NCBI RefSeq assembly: GCF_035207705.1
Contig: NZ_CP128187.1
Coordinates: forward strand, 2,294,001-2,358,000
Origin: Maribacter sp. BPC-D8
GTDB lineage: Bacteria > Bacteroidota > Bacteroidia > Flavobacteriales > Flavobacteriaceae
DNA: 64,000 nt
Direction: 5' to 3'
Program-made: the position numbers and the translations under genes
Notes under the pieces: generated by a model
What the model was told of the DNA's origin: nothing
The model's input: the letters and a program-made list of their open reading frames with translations, nothing else
The model's database searches: none
In this document: in pieces, positions 26,734 to 36,343 of the stretch
Layout: each line of letters begins with the position of its first letter
How positions within the stretch are numbered: position 1 is the first letter of the stretch

Positions 26734-28176
26734 ATGAAATCACCTTTTCACTTATCAAAAGAAGAAATGCAATCTTATGGTTATAAAATTGTAGACTTAA
26801 TTGTTGAGCATTATACAGAAATTGAGAGTAAAAACCCTGTTAGTATTGCTTCTAGAAAAGAAATGGATACTATTTTTTTACAAGAAGCGCCAGATAAAGG
26901 AATGCCTGCAGATGAAGTGTTAGACTTTGTTATGGATAATGTAATACCCAACTCTAATATTTCTGGTCATCCAAAATCATTTTCTTTTGTACCCGGACCT
27001 AGTAATTTTATAAGTGCTATTTCAGATTCTTTAGCAACAGGTTTTAATATTTTTTCTGGTGGATGGATTGTTGCTCCTGCAGCAGCAGAATTAGAAATCG
27101 TCACTCTAAATTGGTTGTTGAAAATGTTCGGTTTCCCCATAAAAAAAGGTGGCGGAATTTTCACAAGCGGTGGTTCTATGGCAAATCTAACGGCTTTAGT
27201 AACTGCAAGAAGAATAAAATGTGGCGACGATTTTTCGAACGCCATCATTTATTTATCAGACCAAGCACATTCTTCAAACATTAAAGCAATTAGGGTTTTA
27301 GGTTTTAAGAAAGAACAGATTAAAATAATACCTACAGATTTAGAATTTAAAATAAGCATCAATAAACTTAAAAATGAAATTGCAAAAGATAAAATAGAAG
27401 GTAGAAAACCTTTTTGCATTATTGCATCTGCCGGTACCACAAATACAGGTACTGTAGACCCATTAGACACCTTAGCCGATATTTGTGAAAAAGAAAATCT
27501 TTGGTTTCATATTGATGGAGCATATGGCGCAGCTGCTATTTTATCAGAAAAAGGCAGTAAGGCTTTACGAGGTATTGAGCGTGCAGATTCTTTGACCGTA
27601 GATCCACATAAATGGTTTTTTCAACCTTATGAAATCGGATGCCTTTTAGTAAAAGATGCATCTTGGCTAAGTAATACGTTTAGCGAAAAACCAGAATATT
27701 TACGAGATATAGAAGGTAACGAATCAGAAATTAATTTTTATGATTACGGTATTCAATTAACTAGAAGGTTTAGAGCTTTAAAGTTTTACATGTCTATAAA
27801 AACGTATGGCTTAGATGCCTTTAAACAAGCAATTACTTATAATATTGATTTAGCCGATAAAACAGAAGATCTTTTAAGAGAAAGCGGTAATTGGGAAATT
27901 GTTTCGTTAGCAACTTTGGCAATTATTAATTTTAGATACAATCCGTTAGAATCAAAATTATCTGAAGAACAATTAGATAAATTAAATCAACAAATTTCAG
28001 CGAGAGTTGTGGCATCAAAAGAAGCACTTTTAGTAACTACTATTTTACAAAACCAAGTGGTAATTAGAATGTGCCTTATTAACCCAGATACTACATTAGA
28101 CCACATAAAAGACACTTTAAATCAATGCGAAACATTTGCTAAGCAAATTCTTTTAGATTGGAAAAATGCGGTTTAA
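26734..28176 (+). CDS. PLP-dependent group II amino-acid decarboxylase
   Basis: A 480-residue group II decarboxylase of the aromatic-L-amino-acid/tryptophan decarboxylase type. The PLP lysine is Lys293 in VDPHKWFFQPYE and the PLP-pyridine aspartate is Asp261 in HIDGAYGAAA. The SGHPKSFSFVPGP substrate-side stretch near residue 77 and TSGGSMANLTAL near 144 are also typical. It removes the carboxylate of an amino acid to give an amine. Aromatic residues are the likely substrates, but specificity cannot be fixed from sequence. It stands alone between two minus-strand aconitase genes. Confidence 0.88.
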   Translation: MKSPFHLSKEEMQSYGYKIVDLIVEHYTEIESKNPVSIASRKEMDTIFLQEAPDKGMPADEVLDFVMDNVIPNSNISGHPKSFSFVPGPSNFISAISDSLATGFNIFSGGWIVAPAAAELEIVTLNWLLKMFGFPIKKGGGIFTSGGSMANLTALVTARRIKCGDDFSNAIIYLSDQAHSSNIKAIRVLGFKKEQIKIIPTDLEFKISINKLKNEIAKDKIEGRKPFCIIASAGTTNTGTVDPLDTLADICEKENLWFHIDGAYGAAAILSEKGSKALRGIERADSLTVDPHKWFFQPYEIGCLLVKDASWLSNTFSEKPEYLRDIEGNESEINFYDYGIQLTRRFRALKFYMSIKTYGLDAFKQAITYNIDLADKTEDLLRESGNWEIVSLATLAIINFRYNPLESKLSEEQLDKLNQQISARVVASKEALLVTTILQNQVVIRMCLINPDTTLDHIKDTLNQCETFAKQILLDWKNAV

Positions 28177-28235
28177 TATTGGTTATTAAAATTACTGTAC
28201 TATTAAAATCTAGCACTGATAAATGAATTGTAATA

Positions 28236-28267
28236 AAAAATGCCTGAGTTAAAACTCAGGCATTTTT
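28236..28267. terminator. Bidirectional terminator between decarboxylase and acnB
   Basis: AAAAATGCCTGAGT (28236-28249) pairs perfectly with ACTCAGGCATTTTT (28254-28267) around TAAA. A- and T-runs on each side let it serve both convergent genes. Confidence 0.88.
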
Positions 28268-28292
28268 AATATAAAATAATTATTTCTTTTAA

Positions 28293-31070
28293 TTATACAA
28301 CCAATAATTTACTCGAAGGCTTGAACTTAGTAAGTACAATACCATCAACTGCAGCTTGGTATTCTTCTAAAGTAGGAGTTCTACCTAAAATAGTAGACAA
28401 GACTACTACTGGAGTAGATGACAATAAAGATTCACCTTTTTTCTCACCTGTATCTTTTACAACTCTTCCTTGGAATAAACGTGTAGAAGTAGCCATTACT
28501 GTATCTCCTGGCTCAGCTTTTTCTTGGTTACCCATACATAAGTTACAACCCGGACGCTCTAAGTATAACATGTTCTCGTACTTTAAACGAGCTGCTCCTT
28601 TAGGGGCATCGTCATTAAATTCGAAACCAGCGTATTTTTCTAAAACTGCCCAGTCTCCTTCTGCCTTTAACTCATCAACAATATTATATGTAGGAGGCGC
28701 AACAACTAAAGGAGCTTTAAACTCAACTTTTCCTTGTTGTTTCTCAATGTTCTTTAACATTTGAGCTAAAATCTGCATGTCTCCTTTATGAATCATACAT
28801 GATCCAATAAATCCTAAATCCACTTGTTTAGTCCCTCCATAATAAGATAAAGGTCTAATGTTATCGTGTGTATAACGTTTAGATACATCTTCGTTATTTA
28901 CATCTGGATCAGCAATCATTGGCTCAACAATCATATCCAAATCGATAACTACTTCTGCAGAATATTTAGCGTCTGCGTCTGGTCTTAATGCCGATTTAAT
29001 TCCCGTTTTAATTTCTGTGATACGGTTATTTGCTTTATCAACTAATCCTTTAAGATCTTGTTTAGGATTATCCATCCCTTTATCAATCATAATTTGAATA
29101 CGATCTCTTGAGATTTCTAATGATTCAATCAACGTATCATCTTCCGAAATACAAATAGATGCTTTTGCTTTCATTTCAGCAGTCCAATCTGTAAACGTAA
29201 ACGCTTGATCTGAAGTTAAGGTACCAATATGAACTTCAATTATTTTCCCTTGAAAAACATTCTCTCCGTCAAATTGGTTTAGCATTTGTTGCTGTGTTGC
29301 GTGAACCACATCACGGAAATCCATATAAGATTTCATTTCACCTTTAAAGGTAACTTTTACCGATTCTGGAATAGGCATTGTAGCCTCACCTGTAGCTAAT
29401 GCTAAAGCAACTGTTCCTGAATCTGCACCAAAGGCAACACCTTTAGCCATACGTGTGTGTGAATCTCCACCTATGATTACATCCCAATCATCAACCGCAA
29501 GGTCATTCAATACTTTATGAATAACATCGGTCATTGCATGGTACTTACCTTTAGGGTCACGCGCCGTAACTAATCCGAAGTCATTCATAAACCTCATTAA
29601 TCTTGGAATATTAGCCTTTGACTTATCATCCCAAACGGAAGCTGTATGACACCCTGATTGGTAACCACAATCAACAATAGGAGAAATAACTGTAGCAGCC
29701 ATCATCTCTAATTCTTGAGAGGTCATTAAACCTGTAGTATCTTGAGAACCTACAATGTTTACTTCAACTCTTACGTTTGAACCTGCATGTAATGTTTTAC
29801 CCGGAGTAGAACCTACCGCATTTCTGTTAAATATTTTTTCGACAGCGGTTAAACCTTGTCCGTCAATAGAAACTTCTTTTGCTTCTGCATACACTTGAGG
29901 AACATCTATTCCTAAAATTTTACAAGCAAAAGTTTGTAATTTTTTACCGAAAACTACGGCATAAGACCCTCCTGCTTTAATAAACTCCTTTTTTGGTGGA
30001 GTTAAAGCCGTTGAGATATCTTTTACCGCTTTACCGTCTTTGAATAATTCTTTTGTTTTAGTGTTTATAGTAAACACTGTTCCTGTAGCTACAGAATATT
30101 CTTCTTTTAAGATGGCATCTCCTTCTTCATCTACAATAGTATTTCCGTCTGCATCTTGTTGCTTTACCCAGTTTTTCAAATCAATTCCAATACCACCTGT
30201 TACACCAACAGTTGTTAAGAAAATTGGAGCAATACCGTTAGTGCCTGCAATTACTGGAGCATAATTAATAAATGGTACATATTTACTAAAAGGAATCCCT
30301 GTCCATAACGCAACGTTATTTACACCAGACATTCTTGAAGACCCTACTCCCATAGTTCCTTTATCGGCAATTAACATCACTCTTTTATTAGGATGTTTCT
30401 TTTTTAATGCCAATAATTCGTTTTGCTGATCCTTATTATGCTCAAACATACATTGACCATGTAATTCACGATCTGATCTTGAATGTGCATCTGCGCCTGG
30501 AGATAATAAATCTGTAGAGATATCACCGATACCTGCAACAAAAGTTACGATTTCTATTTCTTCATCAATCTCTGGCAATTTTGTAAAGAATTCTGCTTGA
30601 GCATAACTCTCTATCAATTCTTTAGCGATGGCATTTCCTGCTTTATATGCTTTTTCTAATTGCTCTGTATCTGCTTCGTACAAGAAAACTTGCGTTTTCA
30701 ATACTTTTAAAGCCTCAGTAGCTATAGTCGTATCATTTCCTAACGCCAAATCTAACAACACTTCTACCGAAGGTCCACCCTTCATGTGAGACAATTGTTC
30801 GAATGCGAAAGTTGAAGTAATTTCTTTAACTAACTCTTCCCCTAAAATAATTTCTTTTAAAAACTTAGCCTTAACACCGGCAGCACTAGTGGTACCAGGT
30901 AAAACGTTATAGATAAAAAAGTTAAGAGAATCTTCTCTATACTCATTATCGACATCTTTAATTTGCTCAATAATTTTGCTAAGTAATTCAGCTCCATCAA
31001 TCGGCTTTGGGTGAAGACCTTGAACTTTACGTTCGTCAATCTCCTTTAAGTAATCTTTATAAATGCTCAT
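28293..31070 (-). CDS. acnB: Bifunctional aconitate hydratase 2 / 2-methylisocitrate dehydratase
   Basis: A 925-residue AcnB-type aconitase: N-terminal HEAT-like helical domain (about 1-160), then the swivel domain, then the catalytic core. Cluster motifs include GFIGSCMIHKGDMQILAQML and PGCNLCMGNQ. The VIGGDSHTRM motif near residue 537 is intact. It can work in the TCA cycle and in the methylcitrate cycle. In proteobacteria AcnA and AcnB differ in oxidative-stress stability and iron response; a similar division here is inference. The upstream region carries a large nested dyad (31176-31259). Confidence 0.95.
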   Translation of the reverse strand: MSIYKDYLKEIDERKVQGLHPKPIDGAELLSKIIEQIKDVDNEYREDSLNFFIYNVLPGTTSAAGVKAKFLKEIILGEELVKEITSTFAFEQLSHMKGGPSVEVLLDLALGNDTTIATEALKVLKTQVFLYEADTEQLEKAYKAGNAIAKELIESYAQAEFFTKLPEIDEEIEIVTFVAGIGDISTDLLSPGADAHSRSDRELHGQCMFEHNKDQQNELLALKKKHPNKRVMLIADKGTMGVGSSRMSGVNNVALWTGIPFSKYVPFINYAPVIAGTNGIAPIFLTTVGVTGGIGIDLKNWVKQQDADGNTIVDEEGDAILKEEYSVATGTVFTINTKTKELFKDGKAVKDISTALTPPKKEFIKAGGSYAVVFGKKLQTFACKILGIDVPQVYAEAKEVSIDGQGLTAVEKIFNRNAVGSTPGKTLHAGSNVRVEVNIVGSQDTTGLMTSQELEMMAATVISPIVDCGYQSGCHTASVWDDKSKANIPRLMRFMNDFGLVTARDPKGKYHAMTDVIHKVLNDLAVDDWDVIIGGDSHTRMAKGVAFGADSGTVALALATGEATMPIPESVKVTFKGEMKSYMDFRDVVHATQQQMLNQFDGENVFQGKIIEVHIGTLTSDQAFTFTDWTAEMKAKASICISEDDTLIESLEISRDRIQIMIDKGMDNPKQDLKGLVDKANNRITEIKTGIKSALRPDADAKYSAEVVIDLDMIVEPMIADPDVNNEDVSKRYTHDNIRPLSYYGGTKQVDLGFIGSCMIHKGDMQILAQMLKNIEKQQGKVEFKAPLVVAPPTYNIVDELKAEGDWAVLEKYAGFEFNDDAPKGAARLKYENMLYLERPGCNLCMGNQEKAEPGDTVMATSTRLFQGRVVKDTGEKKGESLLSSTPVVVLSTILGRTPTLEEYQAAVDGIVLTKFKPSSKLLVV

Positions 31071-31441
31071 TAAAAAGTGATTTGAATATTAATTTTGTTG
31101 AGAAATTGCTGAGTTGATTTCCATATTTAATTCTGAAGACTTCTAAATGAAAATAGCATCACAACAACTACAATTTGACAGATAATATTGATTATAAATT
31201 AATTGCTTATCGGATAAGAATTGAGTGTAATCTTCTAATAACATCAATATTAATTGTCATTTGTTCTTTAATTTTAAGTTAACGCAATTCCGTAAAATTA
31301 CGTAATATAGAACGCATTTAAAATTAAATAAGTATGATTAAACGCTTTTTCTCAAATGAAGTAGAAAGTTGATAGATATTAAACAATACTAATAATCATT
31401 TTGTTTAATTCTTTACAAAAATGCAGAAAGTCGACTATTTA
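31071..31441. other. 371-nt intergenic region upstream of acnB
   Basis: No gene and no exact TAnnTTTG box for acnB. It contains the nested inverted repeat listed separately at 31176-31259. The rest is AT-rich without recognised signals. Confidence 0.5.
31176..31259. promoter_or_regulatory. Nested inverted repeats upstream of acnB
   Basis: Outer arms TGACAGATAATATTGAT (31176-31192) and ATCAATATTAATTGTCA (31243-31259) are reverse complements at 15 of 17 positions. Between them lies the near-perfect dyad CTTATC-G-GATAAG (31206-31218). The block begins 106 nt before the acnB start. It could be a pair of operators or a structured leader. Confidence 0.5.
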
Positions 31442-32395
31442 TTAAAGTAGATTATTTATAATATCCTCTTCACTTATACCTTCAGCCTCTGCTTTGTAGT
31501 TTTTAATGATACGATGACGCAGTATACCTTTAACAACGGCATGTACATCTTCTATATCTGGAGAGAACTTACCATGAATAGCGGCATTTGCCTTTGCACC
31601 CAAAATAAGGTTCTGAGATGCTCTTGGTCCTGCTCCCCAATCTAAATACTGTTTTACGTAATTTGAAGCTGAGTCTAAGTTAGGTCTTGTACTATTTACC
31701 AATTTTACCGCATACTCTACAACATTATCTGCAACTGGTATTCTACGTACCAAGTCTTGAATAGCAATAATATCTTCTGAATTGAATAGCGGGTTCACCA
31801 CTTGCTTTCTATCGGCAGTAGTATTTTTAACCACTTGAATTTCTTCGGCTATAGATGGGTATTTTAATTCTATAGCGAACATAAAACGGTCTAACTGAGC
31901 TTCAGGCAAAGGGTAGGTTCCCTCCTGCTCAATTGGATTTTGTGTCGCCAATACAAAGTATGGTAAATCTAATTTATGCTGATGACCAGCAATGGTTACA
32001 GCGCGCTCTTGCATCGCTTCTAAAAGTGCTGCTTGAGTTTTTGGCGGAGTTCTATTGATCTCATCTGCCAAAACAATATTTGAAAATATCGGACCTTTTA
32101 TAAACTTAAAGTTTCTGTTCTGGTCTAATACTTCGCTACCAAGAATATCACTTGGCATTAAATCTGGTGTAAATTGTATTCTTTTAAAGTCAAGACCAAT
32201 TGCTTGGGCAATGGTATTTACCATTAAAGTTTTTGCCAAGCCTGGCACGCCAATCAACAATGAGTGACCACCTGTGTAAATAGAAAGCAGTATCTGTTCA
32301 ATAACCTCATCTTGACCTACAATGATCTTGGCTATTTCCTTTTTAAGCTCAGCATGTTTTACTACTAGGCGTTCTATTGCTGCAACGTCTGACAT
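31442..32395 (-). CDS. MoxR-family AAA+ ATPase
   Basis: A 317-residue MoxR proper. Walker A is GVPGLAKT (49-56), Walker B is LADEINR with D111/E112, followed by PPKTQAALLEAMQE, and sensor 1 is ATQNPIEQEG. It is the third gene of a minus-strand set, 4 nt after the SurA-like PPIase. In Bacteroidota this MoxR often sits near BatA-like VWA and DUF58 genes; those are not downstream here. It is presumed to be a chaperone-type ATPase for protein maturation. A different subgroup from the ATPase at 13371-14492. Confidence 0.93.
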   Translation of the reverse strand: MSDVAAIERLVVKHAELKKEIAKIIVGQDEVIEQILLSIYTGGHSLLIGVPGLAKTLMVNTIAQAIGLDFKRIQFTPDLMPSDILGSEVLDQNRNFKFIKGPIFSNIVLADEINRTPPKTQAALLEAMQERAVTIAGHQHKLDLPYFVLATQNPIEQEGTYPLPEAQLDRFMFAIELKYPSIAEEIQVVKNTTADRKQVVNPLFNSEDIIAIQDLVRRIPVADNVVEYAVKLVNSTRPNLDSASNYVKQYLDWGAGPRASQNLILGAKANAAIHGKFSPDIEDVHAVVKGILRHRIIKNYKAEAEGISEEDIINNLL

Positions 32396-32399
32396 ATAT

Positions 32400-33863
32400 T
32401 TATTCTTTTACCCACTTATTAGCGAACTCACAATCTTTGTTCTCATCGTTTACACTAATATAGGTATCTTCAATATGCTTATCCATCCATTTTTTAATGG
32501 CGTTGTATTTCTTTTCAGTAAGCGCTAATTCTTGAATCTTCGTATAATCTTTAGAGAAATCGGCAACATGCTCATCGTACCTGTTGGTAATCTTCAAAAT
32601 TTTATATTTCGGTGCACCACCTCTTGGATCTTCTTCTAATACAGGATATGTTATTTCATTATCCTTCAAGTTCTGTACTTGGTTGTATAACGTAGGATCC
32701 ATTTTAGTCAATTCAAATTTAGAATCAAAGTTTACCGGATTACGTAGTAAACCACCATCAAACTTCGTTTCCTTTTCATCAGAGAAATTTAAAGCAGCCT
32801 CTGCAAACGTAAATTCTTCATTAATAATTTTCTTACGAATACTATCTAACTCCGCTTTCGCTTCATCCAATACATTTTGAGATATTTCTGGTATAACCAA
32901 AATGTGTCTTAAATCTAGCTCTTGCCCTCTAATCTTTTCAATGTAAATGATATGGTAACCAAAAGCACTTTCAAACGGCTCAGAAACTTCACCTTCTCTT
33001 AAACTAAAAGCGACATCTTTAAATTTCTTATCAAAACCGGTGTCTTTCGTAATACTGTAGAAACCACCTTTTGACTTTGAACCAGGATCTTGAGAATACA
33101 AAATAGCTTTTACACTAAAGCTAGAATCGTTATCATCAACATCTGCTTTAATCTGATTCAACTTATCTATAACCCTTTGCTTTTCTTCTTCAGATGGTTC
33201 TGGCTCTTTAGTAATTTGTGCAATTTCTAACTCAGCACCAAATACCGGACGCTCATCTTCAGGAATCTTGTTAAAGAACTGACGAACCTCTTCAGGTGTA
33301 ATTTCAATCTCTTTAATAATATCTTGCTGCATACGCTCAGACAGCATACGTAACTTGTTAATCTTATAAAGTTCTTCTCTAAAACTAGTTTCGTCAGTTT
33401 TCTTGTAGTACTTCAACACCTTGTCCATAGAACCAATTTGTTGTACTAAAGACTGTAATTGACGATCACCAGTAGCGTTTACTTCATCATCTGAAACCAA
33501 AATACTATCTTGAACAGCCTGGTTAGCGTACAAACGATCTTCCATCAACTTACCTAAAAGTCCGCAATGGGTAATATCATCTGTAGATGCACCTTGACTT
33601 TTAAGATCAATAAGTGTTTTTTCAATATCAGAATCTAAGATTACATAATCACCAACAACTGCGGCAATACCATCTAGTTTAATTCTATTAAAATTAATTG
33701 AAGAGTCTTTCTTTACAGGTGCCGCTTCTGCGATAGCTTCCATTGGCTCAGCCTCATCGACTGAAACACTTGGTATAGAGTCTTGCGCTGTTGCAATACC
33801 TGAGAACAGTAAAACTGCGCCTATGTAAATACTATTTTTTGTTTTCGAAAACTTCAAATTCAT
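32400..33863 (-). CDS. SurA-like periplasmic peptidyl-prolyl isomerase
   Basis: With the ATG at 33863 the protein has 487 residues; an in-frame ATG at 33881 is possible. The signal peptide ends at ATA-Q near residue 26. A SurA N-like helical domain (about 50-190) is followed by two parvulin (PpiC) domains (about 200-320 and 320-430, the first ending EPFESAFGYHIIYIEK and the second opening LRHILV). It folds outer-membrane proteins. It overlaps the end of the upstream lipoprotein gene by 32 nt and is 4 nt from MoxR, so the three are co-expressed. Confidence 0.92.
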   Translation of the reverse strand: MNLKFSKTKNSIYIGAVLLFSGIATAQDSIPSVSVDEAEPMEAIAEAAPVKKDSSINFNRIKLDGIAAVVGDYVILDSDIEKTLIDLKSQGASTDDITHCGLLGKLMEDRLYANQAVQDSILVSDDEVNATGDRQLQSLVQQIGSMDKVLKYYKKTDETSFREELYKINKLRMLSERMQQDIIKEIEITPEEVRQFFNKIPEDERPVFGAELEIAQITKEPEPSEEEKQRVIDKLNQIKADVDDNDSSFSVKAILYSQDPGSKSKGGFYSITKDTGFDKKFKDVAFSLREGEVSEPFESAFGYHIIYIEKIRGQELDLRHILVIPEISQNVLDEAKAELDSIRKKIINEEFTFAEAALNFSDEKETKFDGGLLRNPVNFDSKFELTKMDPTLYNQVQNLKDNEITYPVLEEDPRGGAPKYKILKITNRYDEHVADFSKDYTKIQELALTEKKYNAIKKWMDKHIEDTYISVNDENKDCEFANKWVKE

Positions 33864-34713
33864 TATCCTTGATTGCTTCATCTAGTAATTCAGTTTCTAA
33901 TTTGCGTAGGTAGTCCATTTTTCTACGACTTAATAATACTTGTTCAATTGTAGGCTTAATAAAGGACAAAGGTGCAATGTCGTTAACATCTTTAGTTTCC
34001 TCTATTTTTCCCAAATATACCCCGATTGAATCCTCCAATTCAAAAAATTGTGAATTTTTTAAGTACTTACTGGCATTGTCTGCCGTTATCGGAGGTATTT
34101 CTTCGAATATTCTATTGTAACGTACCCAAATAGAATCATTAAAATTCAATTTAGTAAACTGAACGCCAATAGAATCTAAATATCGAATGTCATCTTTTTT
34201 AAATCTTTTTAATCGCTTACCGACCTCATCTTGATCTAAAAAACCTTTTGGCAGAGCCACAAAACGTATTCTTGCAATTCTTTCTTTCAGTTTAAAATTC
34301 TCTTTGGCATTTTCGTAGAACGTATTTAACTGTTCATCAGTAATAACCGAATCTGTAGCCTGTGCTACCAAAGCCTCTTTATAGACACTCGTGTACAATT
34401 CAGTTCTATAATCATCTACCAGCGCATTATATTCCGCTAGTTTTTCTTCAGATAAATTAATCTTAGCCTTAGATAACAACAATTGCTTAGAAGCCCAATT
34501 ATTTATATAGTTGATAGCAAAAGAAGCACTATCGCCTTTGGTCATATTTTCAGTTAATAACGGAGCTAGGTCATCTTGATACAAAAAAGACTCCCCCACT
34601 CTAGCAATGACCTTCTTCTCTTCATCTTTCTTAAAAAGACCGTCGCATGAAACGAAGACAATAGAAATTAGCCCTATCGTTACAATAGGATAAAATTTGC
34701 GTAGTAAAAACAT
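33832..34713 (-). CDS. SurA_N-like lipoprotein (PPIase-associated chaperone)
   Basis: The ATG at 34713 gives 293 residues opening MFLLRKFYPI, with a lipoprotein signal ending FVSC and lipid-accepting Cys23. An upstream ATG at 34731 would sit at the predicted transcription start, so 34713 is preferred. The body resembles the helical N-terminal chaperone part of SurA/PrsA proteins (VIARVGESFLYQDDL, then EEKLAEYNALVDDYR and DEQLNTFYENAKENF), without a convincing parvulin catalytic domain. It is first in the operon with the SurA-like PPIase and MoxR, and is probably an outer-membrane-protein chaperone partner. Confidence 0.82.
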   Translation of the reverse strand: MFLLRKFYPIVTIGLISIVFVSCDGLFKKDEEKKVIARVGESFLYQDDLAPLLTENMTKGDSASFAINYINNWASKQLLLSKAKINLSEEKLAEYNALVDDYRTELYTSVYKEALVAQATDSVITDEQLNTFYENAKENFKLKERIARIRFVALPKGFLDQDEVGKRLKRFKKDDIRYLDSIGVQFTKLNFNDSIWVRYNRIFEEIPPITADNASKYLKNSQFFELEDSIGVYLGKIEETKDVNDIAPLSFIKPTIEQVLLSRRKMDYLRKLETELLDEAIKDNEFEVFENKK

Positions 34714-34735
34714 TGATTTCTTAAAAAACATCGAG

Positions 34736-34765
34736 CAAAAATAGTAATAACCAAATCGTGTGCAA
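34736..34765 (-). promoter_or_regulatory. Full -33/-7 promoter of the lipoprotein-SurA-MoxR operon
   Basis: On the minus strand TTG (34765-34763), 19 nt, then TATTTTTG (34743-34736). This is the complete Bacteroidota sigma-factor consensus TTG-N19-TAnnTTTG and places transcription start near 34730. Confidence 0.7.
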
Positions 34766-34896
34766 ATACTTAATGATTTACTTAACACGTTTTTAGGGAT
34801 TACAAGATATAACAAATAGCTAATAATCAATTAAAAATAGCGATTCACAAAATAGTAATGTCATTAGAAACTGGTTATAAACTGCCATTTTTTAGG

Positions 34897-34904
34897 TAAA
34901 TTTG
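34897..34904 (+). promoter_or_regulatory. -7 promoter box of the 34939 gene
   Basis: TAAATTTG is an exact TAnnTTTG match, 34 nt before the TTG start. There is no TTG at -33. Confidence 0.4.
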
Positions 34905-34938
34905 CCTACTTATTTTTATAATCTAATACTACATATTC

Positions 34939-35178
34939 TTGAACCGACAGATAAAACTAATATGGGATTTTAGAGGTCCTGCAGCATTAAAAACGGCAGA
35001 ACATCATGTTAAACACCTAAATGAATTCATCGCTTCTGAGAAAACCGCTTTGAATATTACAGGTTTTAAAGAACTAAATGATATGTATAGCATTGCATTT
35101 ATGGTTGTAGAAGAAAAAGAGATGATTGCAGTCAGAGATTTATTAAAACCTCACCGTGGCGAAGTCTACACCCCATAA
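34939..35178 (+). CDS. Small conserved hypothetical protein
   Basis: A 79-residue protein beginning with TTG (no ATG is available before KLIWDFRGP). It is soluble, with no signal peptide and a predicted alpha/beta character. It contains His-rich TAEHHVKHLNEF and ends PHRGEVYTP. Coding status is supported by the -7 box upstream and a 15-nt gap to the next gene on the same strand. I do not recognise a characterised family. The function is unknown. Confidence 0.7.
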   Translation: MNRQIKLIWDFRGPAALKTAEHHVKHLNEFIASEKTALNITGFKELNDMYSIAFMVVEEKEMIAVRDLLKPHRGEVYTP

Positions 35179-35193
35179 AACTAACATAATAAC

Positions 35194-36327
35194 ATGAAGC
35201 AGTTTCTTCTTTTCATATGTTGTGTTCTTTTATCTTCTTGCGCTCAAGAAAAGCAGAATTTAAATTTTCTTGAAGTAGCCCTTTCTTCTGATGACTCTAG
35301 AATTAAAAGAGTTATGGACAGCATTGAAGACTATCAAGTTCAAATTAGATACACACAAATTGACAGAAGAAATGATAGCGTCATTTTTACCGACTATGAT
35401 TTTCAGGTAAACGATAGCATGTATTTTTATCCTGCGAGCACAGTTAAATTCCCAACTGCAGTGTTAGCTTTAGAAAAGCTCAACCAAATAGACAGCTTAA
35501 CAATAAACACCAAATATTACATAGAAGGTGATACTATTGAAAGTACTGTAGCAAATGACATCTCTGAAATTTTTGCGGTAAGCGATAATTTAGCAAATAA
35601 TAGATTGGTCGAGTTCTTAGGGTTCGAAGCCATCAATAAGAGTTTAAATAACAAAGGAATAACACCTGTTAGACTTAGCCATAGATTGGGATATCATTCA
35701 GATGATTTAAGAACCAAACCCCTAATTATTTATTTAAACGACTCAACAACGGGCATCACGAAGTCTATACTAAATAAAACCCCTGAGAAGCTAGAACTAT
35801 TAGACATTGAAAAAGGAATAGGTTATTATGAAGACGATGAGCTAATTGAAGAACCATTCGATTTTAGTCAAAAAAACTACTATCCTATTCAATCACAACA
35901 TAACCTATTAAAGCGAGTAGTATTCCCAGAGAATTTCGATGCATCAGAACGTTTTGATATTAATTCTGAACAACGAGCTCTTCTACTAAAAGCAATGCAT
36001 ACCGTACCTCAAAAGGTTGGTTATGATCCAACAACATATTATGATGGCTATTGTAAATTTTTCATGTATGGCGATACTAAGAAAGATATACCCGAGCATA
36101 TTGAAATTTATAATAAAGTAGGATTTGCTTACGGTACGCTAACGGACTGCGCATATATAAAGGACACAGAAAAGAATATAGACTTTCTTTTAACTGCAAC
36201 AATTTTAGTAAACAAAGATGGTATCTTTAATGACGACGCTTATGAGTATGACGAAATCGGAATTCCGTTTTTAGCGCAATTAGGTCGCGAGATATACCAA
36301 CAAGAAGTGAATCGAAAACAACATTAG
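35194..36327 (+). CDS. Lipoprotein serine hydrolase (class A beta-lactamase-like)
   Basis: A 377-residue lipoprotein; the signal ends LLSSC with Cys16. Beta-lactamase/DD-peptidase fold motifs: S82-T-V-K85 (SxxK), S130-D-N132 (SDN), and K308-V-G310 in the position of the KTG box. Some distance around the SDN motif is longer than in true beta-lactamases. No Glu166-type deacylation loop could be assigned with confidence, so activity on antibiotics should not be assumed. It is probably a periplasmic serine hydrolase. It follows the 79-residue gene by 15 nt and precedes rluF by 16 nt. Confidence 0.82.
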   Translation: MKQFLLFICCVLLSSCAQEKQNLNFLEVALSSDDSRIKRVMDSIEDYQVQIRYTQIDRRNDSVIFTDYDFQVNDSMYFYPASTVKFPTAVLALEKLNQIDSLTINTKYYIEGDTIESTVANDISEIFAVSDNLANNRLVEFLGFEAINKSLNNKGITPVRLSHRLGYHSDDLRTKPLIIYLNDSTTGITKSILNKTPEKLELLDIEKGIGYYEDDELIEEPFDFSQKNYYPIQSQHNLLKRVVFPENFDASERFDINSEQRALLLKAMHTVPQKVGYDPTTYYDGYCKFFMYGDTKKDIPEHIEIYNKVGFAYGTLTDCAYIKDTEKNIDFLLTATILVNKDGIFNDDAYEYDEIGIPFLAQLGREIYQQEVNRKQH

Positions 36328-36343
36328 AAACAGCAAGCAGACT

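Noticed and set aside
35194..36327. Serine hydrolase considered as a resistance beta-lactamase
   Set aside because: SxxK and SDN are present, but no Glu166-type omega-loop could be assigned, and the gene has a core-genome context; named only as serine hydrolase.
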